Shown: in pieces, positions 57,798-64,000 of the stretch
Numbering within the stretch: the first letter of the stretch is position 1
Layout of the letters: the number at the start of each line of letters is the position of its first letter
Origin: Cyanobium sp. AMD-g
GTDB taxonomy: Bacteria > Cyanobacteriota > Cyanobacteriia > PCC-6307 > Cyanobiaceae
Reading direction: 5' to 3'
Assembly: GCF_024346395.1 (NCBI RefSeq)
Contig: NZ_JAGQCW010000001.1
Coordinates: 682,001-746,000, forward strand
Length of the DNA: 64,000 nucleotides
Translations under genes and position numbers: made by a program
Notes under the pieces: model-generated
Database searches by the model: none
What the model was told of the DNA's origin: nothing
Seen by the model: only the letters and a program-made list of their open reading frames with translations

Positions 57798-57829
57798 ATC
57801 ACTTTTGATCATCCATTCACGGGGCGGAC

Positions 57830-60280
57830 ATGGCCAGGACCACCAGTCGGGAAGCAGCTCTGGAGCGCCGCAAGGCCCTCACCAACGGCGGCAAGAAAGC
57901 CTCCACCCAGTTCATGTCCTCCCCGGGCAGGGTGCGCACGGCCGCCGACGCCCAGCGCAGCCGTACCGAGGCGGTGAGTGCTGCACCTGCTGCCGCACCG
58001 GCCCCGGCGGCCCAACGCCCCGCCGCCACCCCCCGACGTGGTGGTGCTTCCTCCCTGACTACCTCCAGCGTCTCCGGCCATCGCAGCAACGCCAAGCCGT
58101 TGGCGAACCCCAGCCGGAACCTGGTGCTGGAGCGCCGCGAAGCGCTCTCCCGCCGCGGCAAACGCGCCGATACGTCCAGCGACCGCACCCGTCAGGAGGT
58201 GATGCGCGCCACCAAGGCGAGCGTCTCCGCCGCCGCCCCCGTCGCGGCCGCCAGCAGCGAGCGTCCCTGCGGTTGCAAGGACGCCAAGGCGGCTTCGGCC
58301 GCCAGCACCAGCGCGTCCTCCGGCCTGGGGGCCTCCCTGGCCAACCGCCAATCCCGTAACGGTGAGCGCCGCGGCGTCGCCAAGCGCACCGCCCAGCACA
58401 ACCCCAGCCGGGCCATCGTCATGGCCCGCCGCGAGGCCCTTTCCAAGCGGGGCAAATCCGCCAGCGCCCCCACCAGCTCCGTCGCCGCCTCGGTGGCCCG
58501 CCAGTCGAACCCCGACATGAGCAGCCGCGAGCTGGCCCAGAAGGTGCGCGAACTGAAGTGCAAGGTGGGCTCCGCCGGCAGCTCCCGCAGCGGTGGCTCC
58601 CGTCCCACCGGCCCCCGTCGCGGCCAGGCCAAGATCGACGCCACCGTTGATGCCCACTGGAAGGTGGGTGTGAGCGAGACGGTCCGGGGCCAGGTGGTCA
58701 CCGGCACCCAGGCCAACCGTTCCCTCAAGACCACCGGCAACGAGGCCAGCACCTGCCGGCCGGTCACCGGCACCGAGTACCTGGGCGCCGAGATCTTCCG
58801 CACCTTCTGCCAGAGCGATCCCACCCCCCTGCAGCCCGCCAAGGTGCGGGTGAGCGCCACCAGCCACGGCAACCGGGTCACGGGCAACGAAGTGGGTCGC
58901 TCCGAGAAGGTCACCGGCGACGAACCCGGCACCTGCAAAAACGTCACCGGCACCGAGTACATCTCCGCCAACCAGAGCGCCGCCTGGTGCGGCACCTCCG
59001 CCCCCGCTCCCTCCCCCCGCAAGGTGGCCTTCACCCGCACCACCGAGGGCCGGCCGGTCTCCGGGGTGAGCGTGGAGCGCTCCGAAAAAGTCACCGGCAA
59101 CGAACCTGGCTCCAACCGCCAGCTCACCGGCACCCAGTACATGGACGACCAGGCCCAGGTGCCTGGCCGTGCCCCCGCCAAGGTCAGCAGCCTGCACACT
59201 CTGCGCGGCACCGGCATCACCGGCACCCACGTGGGCCGCAGCGAGCACGTCACCGGCGACGAGCCCGGCTCCTGCCGCCTGGTCACCGGCGACGAATACA
59301 TCGGCACCCAGCAGTTCGAGCAGTTCTGCGGCACCAAGCCGGCACCGGAAGCCGCCAAGGTGGGCTTCAGCGTCACCAACAAGGCCATGGTGGTGAGCGG
59401 CACCCGCACCGGCCGCTCCGAGAAGGTCACCGGCGATGAACCCGGCACCTGCAAGGCCGTCACCGGCACCCCCTACGCCGGCATGGAGCAGGCCGGCACC
59501 TGGTGCTCCTCCGATCGGGTGGCTGAGATCCGCCAGCGCACCCCCGCCCGCATGGGCACCCCTGGACCGCGACTCAGCGGCCTCCAGCCCGGCATCGGCG
59601 GCGTCATGACCGGTGCCGAACGCGGTGCCTGCGAAGACATCACGGGAACCCCCTACATCGGTGGCGACCAACTGGCCGAGGCCTGCGGCGCCGCCGCAAC
59701 CCAGGATGCGGATTTTCCCCAGCCCCTCACCGGGCAGCCCTGGCAGCAGTTCAGCGTCCAGTCACCGGCACGGGCGGCCCACACCGCCCAGACGGCCCGC
59801 CAGCGCCCCGGTGGCGTCACCGGCAACAGCTACGAGCAGGGCAACCGCATCACCGGCCCCTTCGACATGGCCGCCGACAAGGTGACCGGCACCGAACAGT
59901 TCCGCTTCGACCGGCGCGGGCCGGCGCCGGTCCGGCAGCGCTCGCCGCAACCCCCCGGAGTGATGCCGCAGCGCCAAACGGCAGCACCGGTGAGCGTGGA
60001 CGAAGACGCGCGTCCCACCTCCCGGGTCACCGGCGAGGGCCTCTCCGCCGGCTTGAACATCACCGGTGATGACTGGGGACGGGGTAAGCACGTGACCGGA
60101 ACCGAGGGGGCCTCGGCACGCCGCCGCAACCCCAGCAGGGTCGGTCCGATGGCGGCCATGCCCGGCTTCCAGAGCAAGCGCAACGAGGACCTGCCCGAGC
60201 CCACCAACAAGATCACCGGATCCAGCGGCAGCACCAACTCCGGTTCCCTGATCACGGTCTCCGGCGGAGCCCGGGGCTGA
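57830..60280 (+). CDS. csoS2: carboxysome scaffold protein CsoS2
   Basis: An 816-residue intrinsically disordered scaffold. N-terminal RuBisCO-binding repeats appear near residues 5-25 (SREAALERRKALTNGGKK), 93-113 (SRNLVLERREALSRRGKR), 191-211 (SRAIVMARREALSKRGKS) and a looser copy at 228-248. The middle region (about 275-630) has five full repeats and one partial with paired VTG motifs and Cys residues, of the KVTGDEPGTCKNVTGTEY type. The C-terminal part (GGVTGNSYEQGNRITGPFDM to the terminal KITGSSGS...VSGGARG) anchors to the shell. No frameshift site interrupting the frame is seen, so one full-length form is expected. Confidence 0.98.
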   Translation: MARTTSREAALERRKALTNGGKKASTQFMSSPGRVRTAADAQRSRTEAVSAAPAAAPAPAAQRPAATPRRGGASSLTTSSVSGHRSNAKPLANPSRNLVLERREALSRRGKRADTSSDRTRQEVMRATKASVSAAAPVAAASSERPCGCKDAKAASAASTSASSGLGASLANRQSRNGERRGVAKRTAQHNPSRAIVMARREALSKRGKSASAPTSSVAASVARQSNPDMSSRELAQKVRELKCKVGSAGSSRSGGSRPTGPRRGQAKIDATVDAHWKVGVSETVRGQVVTGTQANRSLKTTGNEASTCRPVTGTEYLGAEIFRTFCQSDPTPLQPAKVRVSATSHGNRVTGNEVGRSEKVTGDEPGTCKNVTGTEYISANQSAAWCGTSAPAPSPRKVAFTRTTEGRPVSGVSVERSEKVTGNEPGSNRQLTGTQYMDDQAQVPGRAPAKVSSLHTLRGTGITGTHVGRSEHVTGDEPGSCRLVTGDEYIGTQQFEQFCGTKPAPEAAKVGFSVTNKAMVVSGTRTGRSEKVTGDEPGTCKAVTGTPYAGMEQAGTWCSSDRVAEIRQRTPARMGTPGPRLSGLQPGIGGVMTGAERGACEDITGTPYIGGDQLAEACGAAATQDADFPQPLTGQPWQQFSVQSPARAAHTAQTARQRPGGVTGNSYEQGNRITGPFDMAADKVTGTEQFRFDRRGPAPVRQRSPQPPGVMPQRQTAAPVSVDEDARPTSRVTGEGLSAGLNITGDDWGRGKHVTGTEGASARRRNPSRVGPMAAMPGFQSKRNEDLPEPTNKITGSSGSTNSGSLITVSGGARG

Positions 60281-60286
60281 TCCCTG

Positions 60287-61822
60287 ATGCCCCGCCGTCC
60301 GGCCCCCACCATCCGTCCCCTTGCTCCCAGCGCCCCCCGGCGCCGGCCTGATGCTCCCGGTGGCGCCGATCTCCCCCGCCGCCTGGCGGCCGTCCGGCTC
60401 GGCCAGGGGGCCTCGAGCCTCCATCCGCTGACCGACAGCGCCGCCAACGCGGCCCTCGAGAGCTACGACCGCGGCGTCAAGGACGCCTTCGATCGCATCG
60501 TGCCCGTGCTCAAGCGCCTGTCGGCCCTGCAGCATGACGATGACTTCGTGGAGCGCGCCCAGTCCCTGGCCCAGGCCGAGCTCGGCTTCAGCCTGCCCCT
60601 GCCGATCCTGGAGAAGGCCTGGGTCAGCCAGCTCGACATGCGCAGCCTGTTCGCCTGGTGCGTCTTCGAAACCTACGAACAGACCAGCGACGGCTTCTTC
60701 CGCGACGATCCCCTGCACGGCCAGCCCGGCAGCCCGGCGGCGGACGAATTCAACGCCTTCCTGCTCTCCTGCGGTTTCCACCTGCTGGATGCCACCCCCT
60801 GCGCCGATGGACGCCTGGCCCATGCCATCGCCTTCGCCCTGCGGCTGCCGTTCAGCTCGGTGCGCCGCCGGCCCCATGCCGGGGCCCTGTTTGATGTGGA
60901 GAACACGGTCAACCGCTGGGTCAAGACCGAACACCGCCGCTACCGGGAGGGCGTTCCCAACCCCGCCCACGACGACACCCGTTACCTGAAGGTGGTGCTG
61001 TACCACTTCAGCTCCCGTGACCCCTCCCACGAGGGCTGCGCCGCCCACGGCAGTGACGACGCCCTGGCCGCCAGGTGCGGCCGGGCGCGGCTGATGGAGT
61101 TCCAGCAGGCGGTGGAGAACAGCTTCTGCTGCGGCGCCTCCGTCGACCTGCTGATGCTGGGGATCGACACCGACACCGACGCCATCCGGGTCCATGTGCC
61201 GGGCATGGATGGCAGCACCCGCCTGGATCACTGGCTGGATGCCGCCACCGTGTACGAGGCGACGCGCCACCTGCTGCCCGAGGAGGCCCGGCGCCGGATC
61301 GCTGAGCTGACAACGGCGGCGGCAGCCAGCACGCCCGATCCCGGCATGGTCCGCCTGATCGCGCGGCTGCTGGAGCACAACATCTCCCAGATCGACTACG
61401 TGCGCCAGTACCACCACGGCCACTACGCCGATGCCGGCCATGCCGAGCGCTTCATCGGCGTCGGGATCGGCTTCAAGGAGATCCACCTGCGCAACCTCAC
61501 CTACTTCGCCTACATGGACACCGTTGAGGAGGGGGCTCCCGACATGGACGTGGGGGTGAAGATCTTCAAGGGCCTCAACGTCTCCCGGGGACTGCCGGTG
61601 CCTGTGGTGGTGCGCTTCGATTACAACGGCAAAGTGCCCGGTGCCCGGGAGAGGGCCGTGCGCCATGCCCAGCGGGTGCAGGAAGCGATCGAGAACCGGT
61701 ACCCGGATCTGTTCTCCCAAGGCCTGCTGCATGCCCTGCTCACCGTGCGCGACCAGGAACGGCACACACCCGCCGAGGCGGTAGGTTCCACCATCAGCCT
61801 CACCACCGCAGGAGGGCACTGA
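60287..61822 (+). CDS. csoSCA: carboxysomal beta-carbonic anhydrase CsoSCA
   Basis: 511 residues. Dehydrates bicarbonate to CO2 inside the shell. A disordered Pro/Arg-rich N-terminus (about 1-45, probably RuBisCO- or shell-binding), a helical domain, then the catalytic part. The likely zinc and catalytic set is Cys172, Asp174 and Arg176 (TPCADGRLAH), His240 and Cys251 (VLYHFSSRDPSHEGCAAHGS). The degenerate third domain follows. Begins 6 bases after csoS2. Confidence 0.98.
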   Translation: MPRRPAPTIRPLAPSAPRRRPDAPGGADLPRRLAAVRLGQGASSLHPLTDSAANAALESYDRGVKDAFDRIVPVLKRLSALQHDDDFVERAQSLAQAELGFSLPLPILEKAWVSQLDMRSLFAWCVFETYEQTSDGFFRDDPLHGQPGSPAADEFNAFLLSCGFHLLDATPCADGRLAHAIAFALRLPFSSVRRRPHAGALFDVENTVNRWVKTEHRRYREGVPNPAHDDTRYLKVVLYHFSSRDPSHEGCAAHGSDDALAARCGRARLMEFQQAVENSFCCGASVDLLMLGIDTDTDAIRVHVPGMDGSTRLDHWLDAATVYEATRHLLPEEARRRIAELTTAAAASTPDPGMVRLIARLLEHNISQIDYVRQYHHGHYADAGHAERFIGVGIGFKEIHLRNLTYFAYMDTVEEGAPDMDVGVKIFKGLNVSRGLPVPVVVRFDYNGKVPGARERAVRHAQRVQEAIENRYPDLFSQGLLHALLTVRDQERHTPAEAVGSTISLTTAGGH

Positions 61823-61824
61823 CC

Positions 61825-62127
61825 ATGTTGATCTGCAAAGTGGTCAAGCCCCTGGTCTCGACCAACCGCATCCCGGATTTCGAGCACAAGCATCTGCAGG
61901 TGGTCCAGGACGGCAGCACCCAGAAGGTGGCCGTCGATGCGGTGGGCTGCATCCCCGGCGACTGGGTGATCTGCGTGGGCAGCTCGGCGGCCCGGGAAGC
62001 GGCAGGCAGCAAGTCCTATCCCAGCGATCTCACGATCGTGGGGATCATCGACCACTGGGATCCCGATGCCGGTAAGGCCAGCCCGCCAGCGAGCGGCACC
62101 CCGGCCACCCAGGCAGGTGCCACCTGA
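61825..62127 (+). CDS. csoS4A: carboxysome vertex protein CsoS4A
   Basis: A 100-residue BMV pentamer capping shell vertices. MLICKVVKPLVSTNRIPDFE, VAVDAVGCIPGDWVICVGSS and DLTIVGIIDHWDPD are the family body; the C-terminal 18 residues are a Pro/Ala tail. Two bases after csoSCA, and the stop overlaps csoS4B by one base. Confidence 0.97.
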   Translation: MLICKVVKPLVSTNRIPDFEHKHLQVVQDGSTQKVAVDAVGCIPGDWVICVGSSAAREAAGSKSYPSDLTIVGIIDHWDPDAGKASPPASGTPATQAGAT

Positions 62128-62378
62128 TGGAGATCATGCAGGTCACCGGTTCCCTGGTCTGCTCCCAGCGGGTTCCCGGCCTGGAGCACTGGAATCTGCG
62201 GGTGCTGCGCAGCCCCAAGGGCAAGCTCAGCGTGGCGGTGGATCCCGTCGGTGCCGCCCCCGGCAACTGGGTGTTCACGGCCAGTGGTTCGGCCGCCCGC
62301 TTCGCCTGCGGCAACCCGGAGACGCACACCGACCTGACCATCGGCGGCATCATTGATTTCTGGGAGCCGGACGGGTAA
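62127..62378 (+). CDS. csoS4B: carboxysome vertex protein CsoS4B
   Basis: An 83-residue paralogue of CsoS4A: MEIMQVTGSLVCSQRVPGLE, LSVAVDPVGAAPGNWVFTAS, DLTIGGIIDFWEPDG. ATG overlaps the csoS4A stop (TGATG), indicating coupled translation of the two vertex proteins. Confidence 0.97.
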   Translation: MEIMQVTGSLVCSQRVPGLEHWNLRVLRSPKGKLSVAVDPVGAAPGNWVFTASGSAARFACGNPETHTDLTIGGIIDFWEPDG

Positions 62379-62457
62379 GCGCCGGGGGGTCCCGCCCCTG
62401 GCGGCCTGCCTCCTGTCGAGCATCTCCACTCCAGTTCCTCCTCCCCGCGCCCGTCCC

Positions 62458-63114
62458 ATGGCCAGCCGCACCCCCCGCACCGGTCCCGACGCCACCCCCA
62501 CGCCGGTCACTTCCACCCCGGCGCCGGCCGCCACACCGGCAACACCCGCGGCGGTTCCAGCGGCCGTGGCCGGCAACGCCGCAGCCCCAGCCGCGGGCAG
62601 CACCCCACCGGCCCTGCCACCGGCGGCGGCGGCCAAACCGGCGGCCGCCACCAAGACACCCCGGGCGGCCCGCGCCACCGCACCGGCCCGCCAGCCGCGG
62701 CGGTCTCCCGCCACCACCGCCCGCTCCAGCGCCTCCAGCCCCAGCCGCCGCGGCAGCGGCGGCGCCGGCACCCCCCCCACGACCCCCACTCCCCGTACCT
62801 CCCCCATGTCCCCCACCATCCACGGCATCGCCCTCGGTCTGATCGAAACCCGTGGCCTGGTGCCGGCGATCGAAGCGGCGGACGCCATGACCAAGGCCGC
62901 CGAAGTCACCCTGATCGCCCGTGAATTCGTTGGCGGCGGCTACGTCACCGTGATGGTGCGCGGCGAAACCGGTGCCGTGAACGCGGCCGTGAGGGCTGGC
63001 GCCGACGCCTGCGAGCGGGTGGGAGACGGCCTGGTGGCCGCCCACATCATTGCCCGTCCCCACAGCGAAGTGGAGCCGGCCCTGGCGGCCTCCGGCGTCG
63101 GCCGCAGGGGCTGA
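62458..63114 (+). CDS. csoS1E: BMC shell protein CsoS1E with long disordered N-terminus
   Basis: A 218-residue protein. Residues 1-116 are Pro/Ala/Thr/Arg-rich low complexity with basic clusters (KTPRAARATAPARQPRRS), and 117-218 are a CsoS1-type BMC domain (SPTIHGIALGLIETRGLVPA to HIIARPHSEVEPAL). An internal ATG at 62806 would yield a 102-residue CsoS1-like protein. N-terminally extended CsoS1E proteins are known in alpha-cyanobacteria; the function of the extension is unsettled. It probably contacts RNA, RuBisCO or the shell lumen; inference. Confidence 0.93.
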   Translation: MASRTPRTGPDATPTPVTSTPAPAATPATPAAVPAAVAGNAAAPAAGSTPPALPPAAAAKPAAATKTPRAARATAPARQPRRSPATTARSSASSPSRRGSGGAGTPPTTPTPRTSPMSPTIHGIALGLIETRGLVPAIEAADAMTKAAEVTLIAREFVGGGYVTVMVRGETGAVNAAVRAGADACERVGDGLVAAHIIARPHSEVEPALAASGVGRRG

Positions 63115-63119
63115 TCCCC

Positions 63120-63590
63120 ATGGACGCCGCCCATCCGCGCGTCCTCGGCTACCTGGGCCGCGCGTTGAGCCTGGAACTGTCCGCCGTGCAGCAGTACATG
63201 ACCCAGGCCTCCCTCGTGGAACTCTGGGGCGAGGCCGAGGCCGCCGAACGCCTCCGCCAGGAAACGGTCGAGGAACTGGGGCATGCCGAACGGCTGGTGC
63301 AGCGCATGCTCCAGCTGGGGGTGGCCCCGGCCGCGTCCCAGCTGCGGCCCGTGGGCCACGCTGCCGATCTGCTCGGTCTGCTGCGCCTCGATGCCGAACT
63401 CGAGCAGGACCTGATTCAGCACTACGCCGAAGCCACGCGCTTCTGTCTGCTGATCGGCGATCGCAACAATGAGGCCTTCTTTCGAACCCTGAGGGACGAA
63501 GAACAGCAGCATGGGGAAGCGCTGGCGGCCTGGCTGGACAGCCTCCTGGGCCATGCCCAGTCCCGGTCCATGCAACGGGCCACCTTCTGA
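63120..63590 (+). CDS. bacterioferritin-like protein of the carboxysome cluster
   Basis: A 156-residue four-helix ferritin-like protein. The ferroxidase ligands are visible in ALSLELSAVQQY (Glu), ETVEELGHAERLV (Glu, His), LDAELEQDLIQHY (Glu) and RDEEQQHGEALAAW (Glu, His). The heme-ligand Met of true bacterioferritin, usually before the xHA of helix B, is Leu (EELGHAE), so heme binding is unlikely. Located 5 bases after csoS1E; bacterioferritins are also found in proteobacterial cso operons. Confidence 0.88.
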   Translation: MDAAHPRVLGYLGRALSLELSAVQQYMTQASLVELWGEAEAAERLRQETVEELGHAERLVQRMLQLGVAPAASQLRPVGHAADLLGLLRLDAELEQDLIQHYAEATRFCLLIGDRNNEAFFRTLRDEEQQHGEALAAWLDSLLGHAQSRSMQRATF

Positions 63591-63601
63591 CGTCCCTCCC
63601 C

Positions 63602-64000
63602 TTGCCGGACACCCTTCCCCTGTCGATCCAGCTGAGCTGGCTGATCCCCCTCTACGGATTCAGCGGCATGGTGCTGTCGCTGCCCTGGGCAACGGGCTGG
63701 ATCAAACGCAACGGCCCCCGTCCGGCCGCCTACCTCAACCTGCTGGTCACCCTGCTGGCGGTGCTGCACGGCAGCCTCGTGTTGCGCGCCGTGCTGGCCC
63801 TCGGCCCGCAGCACCTCGACATCGCCTGGTTCTCGGCCGCCGATCTGGATCTGCGGATCGGCTTCGATCTTTCCCTCACCAACCTGGCGGCCCTGGAGCT
63901 GGTGACCTTCATGAGCCTGGTGGGCCAGGTGTTCGCCCTGGGGTACCTCGACAAGGAATGGTCCCTGGCCCGCTTCTACGCCCTGGTGGGGTTTTTCGAA
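63602..64000 (+). CDS. ndhF4: NDH-1 CO2-uptake subunit NdhF4 (5' part only)
   Basis: The first 133 codons of an NADH dehydrogenase subunit 5 type membrane protein, continuing past the window edge. TTG 63602 gives MPDTLPLSIQLSWLIPLYGF, then membrane helices (AAYLNLLVTLLAVLHGSLVL, NLAALELVTFMSLVGQVFAL) and YLDKEWSLARFYALVGFF. In alpha-cyanobacteria this position is held by ndhF4, followed by ndhD4 and chpX of the constitutive CO2-hydrating NDH-1 complex; F4 rather than F3 or F1 is judged from context. Confidence 0.85.
   Translation, partial: MPDTLPLSIQLSWLIPLYGFSGMVLSLPWATGWIKRNGPRPAAYLNLLVTLLAVLHGSLVLRAVLALGPQHLDIAWFSAADLDLRIGFDLSLTNLAALELVTFMSLVGQVFALGYLDKEWSLARFYALVGFFE

Noticed and set aside
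57809..59671. A Gly-rich 620-codon frame antisense to csoS2
   Set aside because: It arises from the repeat structure and GC bias of csoS2.

Overview
The window comes from a GC-rich, unicellular alpha-cyanobacterium of the Cyanobium/Synechococcus group. The evidence is form IA RuBisCO inside an alpha-carboxysome (cso) gene cluster, light-dependent (por) and light-independent (chlLBN) protochlorophyllide reductases, PsaM, CRR6 and Tab2 family proteins, the ado-aar alkane pathway, a ferrochelatase with a chlorophyll-binding tail, and many copies of the cyanobacterial HIP1 octamer GCGATCGC (for example at 254-261, 15435-15442, 16479-16486, 18446-18453, 34965-34972 and 40625-40632). SbtA together with high GC suggests a freshwater or euryhaline Cyanobium rather than an open-ocean picocyanobacterium. 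That lineage placement is inference.

Layout. 1-6812: proS (cut by the window edge), a probable DNA-binding protein, a methyltransferase, a 2Fe-2S ferredoxin, an ArsC/Spx-like protein, a large membrane protein and lepB. 6766-9398: a catalytically degenerate dihydroorotase-like protein and a two-domain histidine phosphatase on the minus strand. 9506-13263: a CPBP membrane protease, a small FtsL-like protein and ftsI. 13363-14997: transaldolase with EF-hands and a lone cyclic-nucleotide-binding domain. 15030-19713 (minus): tyrosine recombinase, cobO, pyrH, frr and a geranylgeranyl-reductase-like flavoprotein. 19919-26798: hemH, an M23 peptidase, ilvB with a zinc-ribbon tail, two small proteins and ppsA. 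27014-31634: a FAD dehydrogenase facing a minus-strand operon of S1-domain protein, tab2 and pgeF. 31691-36911: creatininase family, ado, aar, accA, an SDR and folE. 36927-41643: trpF with no ordinary start codon, an S2P-CBS protease, a lipoate-ligase-like protein, a TauE/SafE transporter and crr6. 41735-50326: psaM, por, two paired unknowns, mntP and chlN-chlB-chlL. 50491-52203: an oxygen-sensor-like diiron domain fused to a diguanylate cyclase. 52336-64000: the carbon-concentrating island.

The island reads csoS1D, rdgB (opposite strand), sbtA, sbtB, csoS1A, cbbL, cbbS, csoS2, csoSCA, csoS4A, csoS4B, csoS1E, a bacterioferritin-like gene and the start of ndhF4. It therefore groups a bicarbonate importer and its PII-like regulator, the complete carboxysome shell, cargo, scaffold and carbonic anhydrase set, and the beginning of an NDH-1 CO2-uptake module. 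Two strong hairpins, one in the cbbL-cbbS gap and one in the cbbS-csoS2 gap, probably tune the ratio of products. No tRNA, rRNA, CRISPR array, insertion sequence or complete prophage was seen. The window holds mostly core cyanobacterial genes. Its least-explained parts are the diiron-GGDEF sensor, the SbtAB insertion in the cso cluster, the operon hairpins, the N-terminally extended shell protein CsoS1E, and several small or paired conserved-looking unknown proteins.
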